The translations under genes and the position numbers were made by a program. Under the pieces are notes generated by a model. It made no database searches and was not told the origin of the DNA. It saw nothing but the letters and a program-made list of their open reading frames with translations. This document shows, in pieces, positions 1 to 9,440 of a stretch of DNA of 64,000 nucleotides (positions within the stretch are counted from its first letter, which is position 1; each line of letters starts with the position of its first letter). This DNA comes from Zerene cesonia. Taxonomy: Eukaryota > Arthropoda > Insecta > Lepidoptera > Pieridae. The stretch covers positions 4,384,565 through 4,448,564 of the forward strand of contig NC_052114.1 in NCBI RefSeq assembly GCF_012273895.1, in the 5' to 3' direction.

Positions 1-438
1 AAAATGAACGCTAAATATGCTAAGCGTACAACTCGAGAACGGCTCGAACTATTCGACTTTTTGTAACGTTTTTTTTAAGACACAAGGAAGGTTCTTATTG
101 AGAGAAAAATACACCACGAACGAAGCCGGGGCGGACCGCTAGATTTCAATAAAAAATTGAGTACACCAATTATCTCGTAACAAACATTACAATAACCGTT
201 ATCTTCTATACGTACAGTTGCTCAAATTGTAATTGTTCACACCAATAATTTAAGATTTTTGTGTGTCTGTATCTGTTCCCTCTTTATATTCTTTCAATAT
301 ATTGAATGAACTTGATGGGCAGGAAATTTGTGTTGTATCGGAAACAGAAAATATATAAACAACTACATAAAAAAAATATTCTGCATACATTAATATCATC
401 TTGGATGATATGAATATTTTAGTTATCCTATTTTTCAG
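1..438. other. AT-rich stretch left of cassette 1, probably intron
   Basis: No serpin-like exon or other coding signal seen. A short GC-richer patch at about 115-145 ending in CTAG resembles the end of a dispersed element. Confidence 0.4.
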
Positions 439-557
439 ATTTTGAAACTAGAATTATCGGTGGAAGGCCTTATAATATGTTTATGGCAAATCATCCATTT
501 CTCTTTTACTTGAAAGGATGCAATTACATTCTGTTCAATGGAGCTTTATACTCTTAG
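439..557 (+). CDS. serpin alternative terminal exon, cassette 1 (loop with R-IIGG)
   Basis: Acceptor TTTTTCAG at 431-438, then AT plus 39 codons including TAG at 555-557. The loop reads FETRIIGGRPYNM, followed by FMANHPFLFYLK and a C-terminus ending NGALYS. The stop is followed directly by GTATTT, a plausible 5' splice site, so the exon probably joins a separate 3'-UTR exon. The loop holds Arg-Ile-Ile-Gly-Gly, which looks like the activation cleavage site of serine protease zymogens. In the register set by the other cassettes this Arg is at P3 rather than P1, so the scissile bond is uncertain. Confidence 0.85.
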
Positions 558-3500
558 GTATTTACTAATGAATAAAATGTACTATGCATGGATAATGGAG
601 ATATTTTATGATCTTCTACAAGTTAATACATATGTATCAAAAATGTATGCATGGTAACCGGACTTGTTTATAGACTATTTGATTAATCTTTTGCCTGAAT
701 ATTGAGTAAATCATAATTTCATAATACTGGTATATTTCATAAAGTTTTGATGAATTTGACTTTCATAAGAACCATAGTAGCCTATGTTAAAATATTAGTC
801 ACGAAAAAGGCAAATTAAATTTATTGGTTAATAATTTATCAATTAAATTGATTTTAAGAAATATCAGAGAACGACATCTAAAATATATAAATAAAACAAT
901 ATTATCTTATCCAAATGAGAAAAAATCATAACAATGGGTATTTACATATTATATCATACTATTTATCAAATAGAATATAATATTTATAACATTAGAAATA
1001 TTTTCTTAAGACACTATAATAGAGTTAGCATATTATTACTTTTATATATTATGAAGACTGGTAGATATAATTTTATTATTAGATTTTTATTTAATATCAC
1101 GTTTGTATATAAATATGGATTTTAATATAGTTATGGTGTTATTATGTATTGAATATTATATTACCTAGATGGTATGCGACTTTAGGGTAAAACAGCTTAA
1201 ATTTAAACCAATTTGCGATCAATGTAAGCATGAAAATTAATAAGTACAATTATTATCATGAAAATATATCATTATTAATAATTTTGGGTACATTACTCAG
1301 CATTTTTCACATATAGAAACATATTGTAACTAACGATTTGGTTTGATTCATTAACCAACGATTTTCTTACGATGTCATCCGAGTATAAATATACACTAAC
1401 AATAAAAACTAAGTCCACAAACCTGATTTAACGCTAAAGTGTAATAAATTAATGACTATGTTGCTGCACGCGTGGAAAGTCAATGATTTATAATTTTTGA
1501 TATATTTTTTAAAATGACTTTTTTCATGGTGGTCTTAAATTATTGCCTATATCGATTAAAATAGAATTAGTAATATTGTTTAATCTCAATAATATCTATT
1601 AAAATACGTGTTCCTTGATAATGTTGATTAGTTAATGCTAGTTTAATGAAACGAATGGGCTATGATCGTTTAGTGTAAGAAATATTACAAAAATTTTCAT
1701 CCTCTATATAATCATCCTTTTATAATTTTGAATGTTGTTTTTCAGCTTTCGTTATTTACACTGACAGCATTATGATTGAACCCCTCCCAAGGATTTTCAA
1801 GGCTGACAGACCGTTTTATTATGAAATAAGGGCCGCTGGAATGCCTCTATTCAATGGAATACAATCGAATTAGCAAATAATTTCATATTTACATTTGTAT
1901 TTGTATCGTACGTTTCGTTCGATGTTAAATAAAATTTATACTCAATAATATAATACTCAAGTCTTAAACTAAATAAATAAAATGACAATATGACGTTCAT
2001 CTTGTGTACTTGTAAAATGAAAACATTAAATTGTATGAAAAATAAAATTAAAACAAACTTACCTATCTAAGATATTTTAATCATCCTCATACCTAACCAT
2101 ACAATTTCTCATATGAATGCAATTAAATTTAAATAACAAAATATAATATTACCTCAAATATTTTTCAATACTACATAATACTTTAAATTATCATCAGGTT
2201 GGTTCATTTCTAAAGAATGCAAAAAATATTACCATCAAAAGTACAAATATCATTAATACTCCGATTTCATTAAATTAATTTAATTCAGAGAATATAACGA
2301 CTATATTGTAGATACTACTAATTACAGTTACACTAACTGGATTAACAATGGATTAATTGTATTATCATTGTAACTACTCAACACCTAGACCAAATTCAAT
2401 GTATTTCTGGCTGACTGATTCCGACCTATCTTACCAATAATAATTAATGAATCATGATCCTATCAAAGTATTCAATATAGTATATATCATGTAAAATATC
2501 ACACGTGATTACTATTAGCACGTATAGCTTTAATTATTAAACTTTCTGATTCTACTTCTAAAATACTTTATACACCTAAACTTTATCTTATGAATGAATA
2601 TCATTAAAATCTTGTTGCAAAATTCTTAATGAGGAATAAGACCATAACATAGTCTCAATTTATATAAACAAATAAGCGATAATTAGTTAGGAAATTAAAC
2701 ACCACCATTGCCCATACTTCAAGTCGAACACAGTTGAAATTTATAAATAATCATCTAATAAACACAATTGCACCAAAACACAAATATTCCAATATTACTA
2801 GTACTCCAGCAACTCTTGTAATACCTATATTAAATTTAATACTTGCCTATATACTTACAAATCGTACCATCTTAATACTAAATTTGAATTAGTAATCAAA
2901 GTCACTCTATTTATTTATTCCCATAGTGAATAAGGGACTAAAAAAAAATGCGGATGTAGCTTCGATTGTAGAGGCCAGAACAAAACGTAACGTATAAATA
3001 ACCTACAAATCATTATTAATGTACATATCACGGGCTGTTTTTACGTAGCGGCTCAACACCACAAAAAAAATTTTTAACTTGTTAAATTATGTTTAAAATC
3101 GATTAGCACTTTTTGAGCTTATTCGTAAATACAAAACTCTCCTCTCTACAATATTAGTGTAAATTAATCTCGTCGATTTCCCAGAGATGAGGACACAGGT
3201 TCATTGTTATCATTATTGATATTAATATTAGTTAATAATTATATCAATAATTTTATTATACTTTGTCATTATTTCTTTTAATCTTTAATATTCCAGAATT
3301 CGGAATCGCTTTTCTATCGGCAGTCGTCTCCTTCCCTCAAAGGTTCATAGCAGATCATCCTTTCTTATTTTATTTGAGAGTGAGAGACGAAGTGATATTT
3401 AATGGCGCCAACTTTAACTAGGTATCTATGTGAAAGTAAATTTTTGCTCGCATGTTAATCGCAGTCGTAAATAACACAAAACCGATGCTTATTTATTGCT

Positions 3501-6500
3501 ATTTCAGGAAATCTGTTTATGTTCTGAAATATAAAATGCAGTCATTGCGAAACAGTTCCTTACCTAATATTAAGCTATTCGAAATGCAACTAAATACTCT
3601 TAATATTAATGTTATTTTAGAACAATGTGAGAGGCAATGGATTGATTTAAAGGATAATTATACAATTTGTGTGGTAATTAGATAAATTGCTTAATTTTTT
3701 ATATCGCTTTATTTATATTTTTGTTTATGAGTGTTATATTATATCACAGCAAAATTATTCTGCTTATTATTTTTCGTTTTTATTGGCTGTTTTATCTTGA
3801 TGAAAATATTTGTCTTTTTCAGATTCAGTTTTCACACCTAAATAAATAAAAAATATGAATTAATATTACTAATATATCCATTTCTATAATAAAAATAATA
3901 AATAACGTGTGATGAAGATAATTTATTATCAAATGCCATTTCAAGACAATGAAACACGTTACTTCAAATTAAATAATTTAATGCAGTGAAATACCCGTGC
4001 AATAATTTCTTATAAGTTTTTATTTTAGTTAATGCAGTGTTACCCGTGATATATTTACAAAAATAAAGTTTATAAATAATCATTCTTGAGTATCATTTCA
4101 TTACACAAATTAATAATCCTTTCCCTTACCCTCATACCTAGTGTTTTGTTTAATTACTTAAGTATGGTCAAATTGAAGTCTAATGAATACATAAATAATA
4201 CAATGTAACATAATAATAGAAATATATAATAAATAATTGAAGTAGTTATATTTCTGAGTGTGGTGATATATCTATCCTCATTCAAAATGGAGTTATAAGT
4301 TGTTGTTGTGTCTTATTTGGCTATTTATTCAAAAAATATATAAAATTAAATACACGTACATCTCTTTATTAATACTAATATAAAATGTATGTGTACCTGT
4401 TGTTATTTTATTCGTAAATAATTTTTGCAAAGTTTTTCAGTCCCTAAAATCTTTGATCAACACTATACTAAGGACTTCTAGTAATAATGAAACGATACAA
4501 AGTGTACTTATATATTGCTTTGCTGTAGAAGGAGGCGTATTCTTGAAGCTGTGATATCAGACTCTTGATCAAAATAAATAGATATATACTCTAATATAAT
4601 CAAATTACTTTAGGGATATATCATTTAAAAATTCTACTAAAAACGTGTACTCTTATTATTACAGTGTTTGCCATACGTAAGAAGGTTATGCTCAAATATC
4701 TCGAACCAAAAAGATTTGTAGCTGATCAGCCTTTTATATTTTACTTGAAAGTCCAAAATATACCAATTTTCACAGGAGGCTACTCCGCTTAGGTATTTAT
4801 CTAATTAAAGCATATATTTTTACGTATATTAGATAAACAATAAACTGATGCATGCTGGCTGAGTCATTTACGAATTGGAATGATTATAATAATGTTATTG
4901 CATGGACTTAGTTGAATATCGGGAGTTTAGTTATGTATACAAAGTTGCTTCATGAACGTGCTTGATAAATGGAAATATATAATACTACTATAATAGCACA
5001 CTACTCGCACTATTCAAATATTTAACATAAACTTTAAACTCGTATTTAGTATATATAACCGTTAATATGCTAACATTAACTCGTCTACTAACACAAATTC
5101 TGAGTTTACTAAAACTATGCACTGTGTAATTCTTTAAAAAAAGTTAAATGAACAAAAATTTAACACTAATCAATTATATTAATACCTAATATAACACATG
5201 GTTAAATGTGATCGGCGAAAAATGTTTAAATTCTTTTCGAAAATTTTCAGATTTTATCACCAACAGATTTGGCGAGTTTATCGAAGATTTTATAGCAAAC
5301 CATCCCTTCATATTTCTCATAAAAGTTCCTGGATGTGATAATGTGTTTATTGGAAAATATGCTGGATGACATACGCATTACGCACGCAAATATACTAACT
5401 CCATGTTTTGACACAATTAATATTCTACATAATATGACTTTACCATACTAGTATTAAGTTACTGCTTTTGTTTGAGCAAAAGTAGAATTACATGATACCT
5501 GATTAAAAATTGTTAAATTATTTTAAAATTGTTTATTTTTTAGCTTTAATGCAAGGTAATTATAAACGACTCCATTGGTTCTCGGTTCTCCTATTTCCAT
5601 TCTTATATAATGTTTAATTATGAATTCAATACATAAACCTTTGAATTATTACCTATATTATCGTAATAAGTAATAATTAATTAACATAAAATGTTGTGTT
5701 TGTAGGTAATTAAAAATCCGCTTTGAGATTTTTTCTTCCAAATATACGTAAATGATTTGTATATTAATACGTTTTACTTAGATCGGGCACCGGGCTATCA
5801 ATAAAAAAATGTGGCGCCTATTTCACTGACATGTTTTAACGAATATTTTATATTTTAAGTGATGCACGTGAGTTGATAGCACATATAACACTAAACTGAT
5901 TCAAATTGACGGTTCTTATTGTTGTACCAATAAGTATATATCATATATTGTAGAAGCTTTACCCATCATTCACACCTCATATAAAGATAGTAATCCATAT
6001 GGTAGAAGAAAAAACGATTGCTTAACTCGGTTTATAATATATGGGCTAACTAAGGGCATGTTTATGGCATGTGGCCTGATATACGAGTATAATTGTCCTT
6101 ACATAACATTTTTACGATTTATCAGCTTCATTCCATAAAACACGTTATCAAAATTTTGCTTCGTTTTAATTCTTTTATGAACTATATACAATGTTTTATA
6201 GATATATAATGTTACATAGTATCTATTTATGTTTCACATTTATATTAATAATTTACATGTCGGTTACAAAATGCCAACTTGCGTTTTTTATCGAATTCAT
6301 AAACAATTAGTTGGCATTATGATATCTATGTCCTTTAATCTTAAAAATAAATGGTAATTCGTCGTGTCGTTCATGTGTTATTTCGTCGTGCGATTCTTCT
6401 TAAACAATTATTTTTATTTTCATAACCTTTGCTTTACCCTAATGACCGCCTCTTTGGCACAGTGGTTAACGCGTGAGCGTAGAACCGAGGAGTCCTGATT

Positions 6501-9440
6501 CAGTTCTCAGAGTACAAAAAATATATCATCTGCCTCATGCCCCATTAGGGGACTTAACTTTTTAGTTTTACTTTCATGTTTCGACTTTATTGCATACATT
6601 ATCGAATTCATTTTATGTCAATCAATTAATTTTTTATTTATATTTATTTGTGTTGTGTAGAAACGCCTCCAGTTATGTATATTTAACGTCTGTCGTCGTT
6701 ACAGACTACTAAATATTACTACGAGCGTACTCGTGTGCAAGACACTCAGATAATGTATATTTTCAATAAATGTCTATATCCGATGACAGTTACCCATTTA
6801 TGCCAATCTCATTGTTATTATCTCGTACGAGATGTAGTTGCTATGGGAACTCCTACTGCCAATCCCTCTTTATTTACTTCTAGTCTGTCCTTCCTAGATG
6901 GAATGTCACGACATTAAAATTCTTTTTGGTCTTTGACTGTCGGTTTCTTCACGATGTTTTCTTTCACCAATGAGTATGGCGATGAGGCTACTATGAACCA
7001 CTGAATATCGTACGATTAATTGGGACACGTGGGAGGTATTAACTAATGACCGACAATAGTTACCCTATCAGCATTACATACAGGGAGCCGGAGGCGCGTT
7101 TCCTTTTCCTCACCCTTTCCAGGTCATTCCTTCTCTCCAGTCATCAATCCTTTCCTTATCCATTATCCCTCAAAAGCGGGTAGCGCATTCGCAGAGGCAC
7201 CACCTCTGCGAATGTTCATGGGCAATGGTAATTGCTTACTATCAATCGAACCACCAGCTCGGTTGCCCGTCAAGACATAAAAAAATAATATTCCTTATAC
7301 CAAGAAGCTATCCTGCACTAAGCTTGCTAAAAAATACCTTATATCATTGTTATTATATATACCTTATATACTTATAAATATTCGCAATGCAACGTAAAAA
7401 TGCGTGATCTCTTCACTTTTTTCTTGATTGCAATACGTGAATTGATGTCTTTCTTTGCAGATTTTACTGTATATTACAGGTCTATGCGTCGTTACTTGCC
7501 ACCAAAGAGATTTATAGCAAATCGTCCTTTCCTATTTTACTTGAACGCAGCAAATATAACATTATTTACAGGAGCCTACCTCGCTTAGGTATTTATAATT
7601 TATATCTAGTCACGCATACAATCTCGGTTCGTCTAGTTTAATAATATTTAAAATTGGTTGCATGCTAGTGGAACATTTAAATATTTAAATATAAAATCTT
7701 CAAATTTGGAATTTTAAGCCCTAAGAGTAAAAATATAATTATGGTTTTAAATTGCATGACTTTTTTCATTTTTGAAAGGTTTTATTATTATATTATCATT
7801 AATGTTTTATTATAGGTATAAAAAAATAATGACATTAATAAGTAATTGTTTTCTGCTTGTAATTTTGGGTTTCTGAATAATAGCGTATTAAGAAGACTCT
7901 TTCTAGTATTGAAATATGAATTCACGCGCAATTTAACATGATTTAGTTTTTTGTAAAATTCCAGTTATACATTACGTTTTCATTAATTAGCTTAAGTAGC
8001 AAATAAATGGGTACATTCATTCTCATTAGTGGAACCAGAATAAAATAAATGCATTATAAAATACGATATTATCTCCGTTTCTTTAATGATGTTAAAAATG
8101 GCAAATACCTACAAATTTACGAGTTAAGAGTTCATAGCAAATGATCCATTGGTTTGGTTTGATTTCTCCGGGATAGATCCAGCAACCCTGGAATCTATGC
8201 TCGTGAGCCGTGCTTCAAGGGCCACGTAAAACAATTTCCTCTCTCCGGACCTCCGTTTCCTCCACCACCGAACGAAACACAGTAGCATGCTATTATTTCA
8301 CGCCGATTTTCTGTGGAGGTATGGTACCTTCCCCGGTGCGAGCTGGTCCAATTCGTGCCGATTCTAATAAAATAGTGATGAAGGTAGGTACATTATTAAA
8401 GGTTTTATTCAAATGTCACAGAGAAACTTACCAAAACAATACAACAACAAAAAATTGTAAATACATAGAAAGTGAACAGCAAAAAAAAATAAATAATAAA
8501 AAAGGTTGCCGGTATCCCGCAAATATGGCGCGTAGAAGTAAAGGGGTCGTTATTATGTAGGAAAAGATGCTCATTAAAATGTGCTGCATACACCGAGAAG
8601 TTTAAAAATTATCAATTACCACATTCTGTTATCTAGTGTTACTATATAAATTATCGACCATGACACAACAATCACCTGCTACAATAAAAATAAATTAATT
8701 GCTTGTCATCCGTTACTGTGTTTTTTTAAACTGAGTATAAAAGCTTTTTAGGTATTAGTGCCTATTTTAATAAATTGATTTATTCTGACACACGCACACA
8801 CACACAATAATTCTTGTCCTTTATTTAGGTATATTATATTAATGATATTATCCCCAGATAAATTATGTATCAATTTGTACACTATTACATTACAAATCAG
8901 CATGATTAATGGGATTATCTTCTTATAATTAATTACTTATTCGCGCACATTTAATGAGAACCATATTGTATTGTAAGGCATTTCAAGTGCATGTCAATGT
9001 TTTACTATTATGCATGCTTTTAAACAGGTAAGTACATTTTATATTGATGTATTAAAATAAATATTAACTTATAATAGCCAGTGCATTTATGGTAAAAAAT
9101 TTAATCTATTAATTAGGTACGTTTTAAAACAAATTTAATGTTTTAGTTTTAATTTAACGAACATTTTTTTTTTTCATATTAACAAACAAAATTTATATAA
9201 GTGTTTAATTTACTTTTAGCCAAAAACTGCTTCTATTACTATTTTTATTATAGCCTATTAAATTGTAAAGAAACCAAGATGAATTTCATAGTTTGATTAA
9301 GCTCTATACATAATCAAAAATAATTAATTTAAACTTTTCTTTCAGATTGCGAATTGCTCGATGAACAGATGTGTAATGTCTATGATTATATGAAGGAAAA
9401 TGAAATAAAAATTTTATACACATCAACTACTATTTTATTA
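439..9440 (+). CDS. serpin-1-like gene, 3' part with tandem alternative last coding exons (partial, runs off left edge)
   Basis: Six exon-like units each follow a 3' splice site. Each starts with two bases finishing a split codon, then a Phe codon, then a variable loop of 12-16 residues, then the serpin C-terminal signature (F-I/V/M-A-D/N-x-P-F, a strand ending in a hydrophobic/F-x-G turn) and a stop. Intact units are 439-557, 1746-1873, 3297-3421, 4665-4792, 5251-5369 and 7461-7588. A serpin inhibits a serine or cysteine protease by offering this loop as bait, so swapping the exon changes the target protease. In Manduca sexta serpin-1, about a dozen alternative copies of exon 9 lie between exons 8 and 10; the same layout is inferred here. 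The serpin body and the hinge region are not in the window. Inter-unit stretches (558-1745, 1874-3296, 3422-4664, 4793-5250, 5370-7460, 7589-8120) are AT-rich introns; I see nothing in them except the repeats listed separately. Confidence 0.88.
1746..1873 (+). CDS. serpin alternative terminal exon, cassette 2 (Asp-Ser loop)
   Basis: Acceptor TTTTTCAG ends at 1745. Two bases are followed by 42 codons including TAG at 1871-1873. The loop is FVIYTDSIMIEPLPRI, then FKADRPFYYEIR and a C-terminus with MPLFNGIQSN. Placing P1 at the sixth residue gives Asp, with Ser at P1'. No GT follows the stop directly. A GTATTT lies at 1897, and AATAAA at 1928-1933 could let this unit serve as its own 3' end. The unit has the full 16-residue loop and no lesions. 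Confidence 0.87.
3297..3421 (+). CDS. serpin alternative terminal exon, cassette 3 (Leu-Ser loop)
   Basis: Acceptor ATTCCAG ends at 3296. Two bases plus 41 codons, with TAG at 3419-3421 followed directly by GTATCT. The loop is FGIAFLSAVVSFPQR, then FIADHPFLFYLR and a C-terminus with EVIFNGANFN. Predicted P1-P1' is Leu-Ser, which would suit a chymotrypsin- or elastase-like target; that assignment is inference from loop position. Confidence 0.88.
4665..4792 (+). CDS. serpin alternative terminal exon, cassette 4 (basic loop)
   Basis: Acceptor TTATTACAG ends at 4664. Two bases plus 42 codons, with TAG at 4790-4792 followed by GTATTT. The loop is FAIRKKVMLKYLEPKR, then FVADQPFIFYLK and a C-terminus with IPIFTGGYSA. 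Predicted P3-P1 is Arg-Lys-Lys, a strongly basic site expected to attract trypsin-like or subtilisin/furin-like proteases. Confidence 0.87.
5251..5369 (+). CDS. serpin alternative terminal exon, cassette 5 (short loop, TGA stop)
   Basis: Acceptor AAATTTTCAG ends at 5250. Two bases plus 39 codons, ending with TGA at 5367-5369. The loop is only about 12 residues (FITNRFGEFIED), followed by FIANHPFIFLIK and a C-terminus with NVFIGKYAG. Unlike cassettes 1, 3, 4 and 6 it has no TAG-GTAT junction, and I see no good donor or AATAAA close by. It may be a functional but divergent unit or an early relic. Confidence 0.75.
6440..6545 (+). repeat. tRNA-derived SINE-like element
   Basis: The patch contains TGGCACAGTGGT, a good match to a pol III A box, and about 45 bases later GATTCAGTTC, a degraded B box. 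This is the spacing of a tRNA-related SINE head. It ends with a small CCCC-ATTA-GGGG hairpin. It lies in the intron between serpin cassettes 5 and 6. Confidence 0.5.
7081..7280 (+). repeat. dispersed repeat family A, copy 1
   Basis: Pyrimidine-rich body (CCTTTTCCTCACCC type) followed by a perfect 12-bp hairpin (7186-7197 with 7203-7214, loop 5) and then GTTCATGGGCAATGG-TAATTGCTTACTATC-type sequence. The same order recurs at 36556-36832 and 62640-62780 and in reverse at 8206, 13195 and 15165. This is a common kind of lepidopteran interspersed repeat; I do not assign a class. Confidence 0.6.
7461..7588 (+). CDS. serpin alternative terminal exon, cassette 6 (Arg-Ser loop)
   Basis: Acceptor TTCTTTGCAG ends at 7460. 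Two bases plus 42 codons, with TAG at 7586-7588 followed by GTATTT. The loop is FTVYYRSMRRYLPPKR, then FIANRPFLFYLN and a C-terminus with ITLFTGAYLA. Predicted P1-P1' is Arg-Ser, the classic antithrombin-like choice for trypsin-like proteases. The open frame continues upstream to an ATG at 7400, but that part is intron. The C-terminus resembles cassette 4, which suggests these two are a recent duplicate pair. Confidence 0.88.
8128..8185 (+). pseudogene. broken serpin terminal exon (cassette 7 relic)
   Basis: The frame reads E-FIANDPLVWFDFSGIDP, matching the F-I-A-N-x-P core of the other cassettes. A TAA stop lies two codons before the Phe, there is no acceptor or loop upstream, and the C-terminal turn is missing. 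A dispersed repeat begins about 20 bases downstream. I read it as a dead cassette truncated by decay and repeat insertion. Confidence 0.6.
8186..9345. other. spacer between broken cassette 7 and candidate 3'-UTR exon
   Basis: Apart from the family A repeat, this holds a short CA run at about 8791-8808 and, at 9026-9030, an acceptor fused to a consensus donor (AAACAG|GTAAGT). I see no coding exon. Confidence 0.4.
8206..8370 (-). repeat. dispersed repeat family A, copy 2 (reverse, partial)
   Basis: Shares ACGAAACACAGTAGCATGCT-type sequence and the CCCCGGTGCGAGCTGG segment with copies 3 and 4. It abuts the broken serpin cassette at 8128-8185. Confidence 0.55.
9346..9440 (+). other. candidate shared 3'-UTR exon of the serpin gene
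   Basis: A good acceptor (TTTTCTTTCAG ending at 9345) is followed within 64 bases by AATAAA at 9404-9409. The segment encodes nothing serpin-like. Four cassettes carry a donor immediately after their stop codon, so a downstream non-coding exon is required, and this is the first convincing one after the array. Manduca serpin-1 has such a constant exon 10. The end coordinate is approximate. Confidence 0.45.

Noticed and set aside
7400..7460. ATG at 7400 as start of a 62-aa protein
   Set aside because: The sequence before 7461 is intron ending in TTCTTTGCAG; only the part after it matches the serpin C-terminus.
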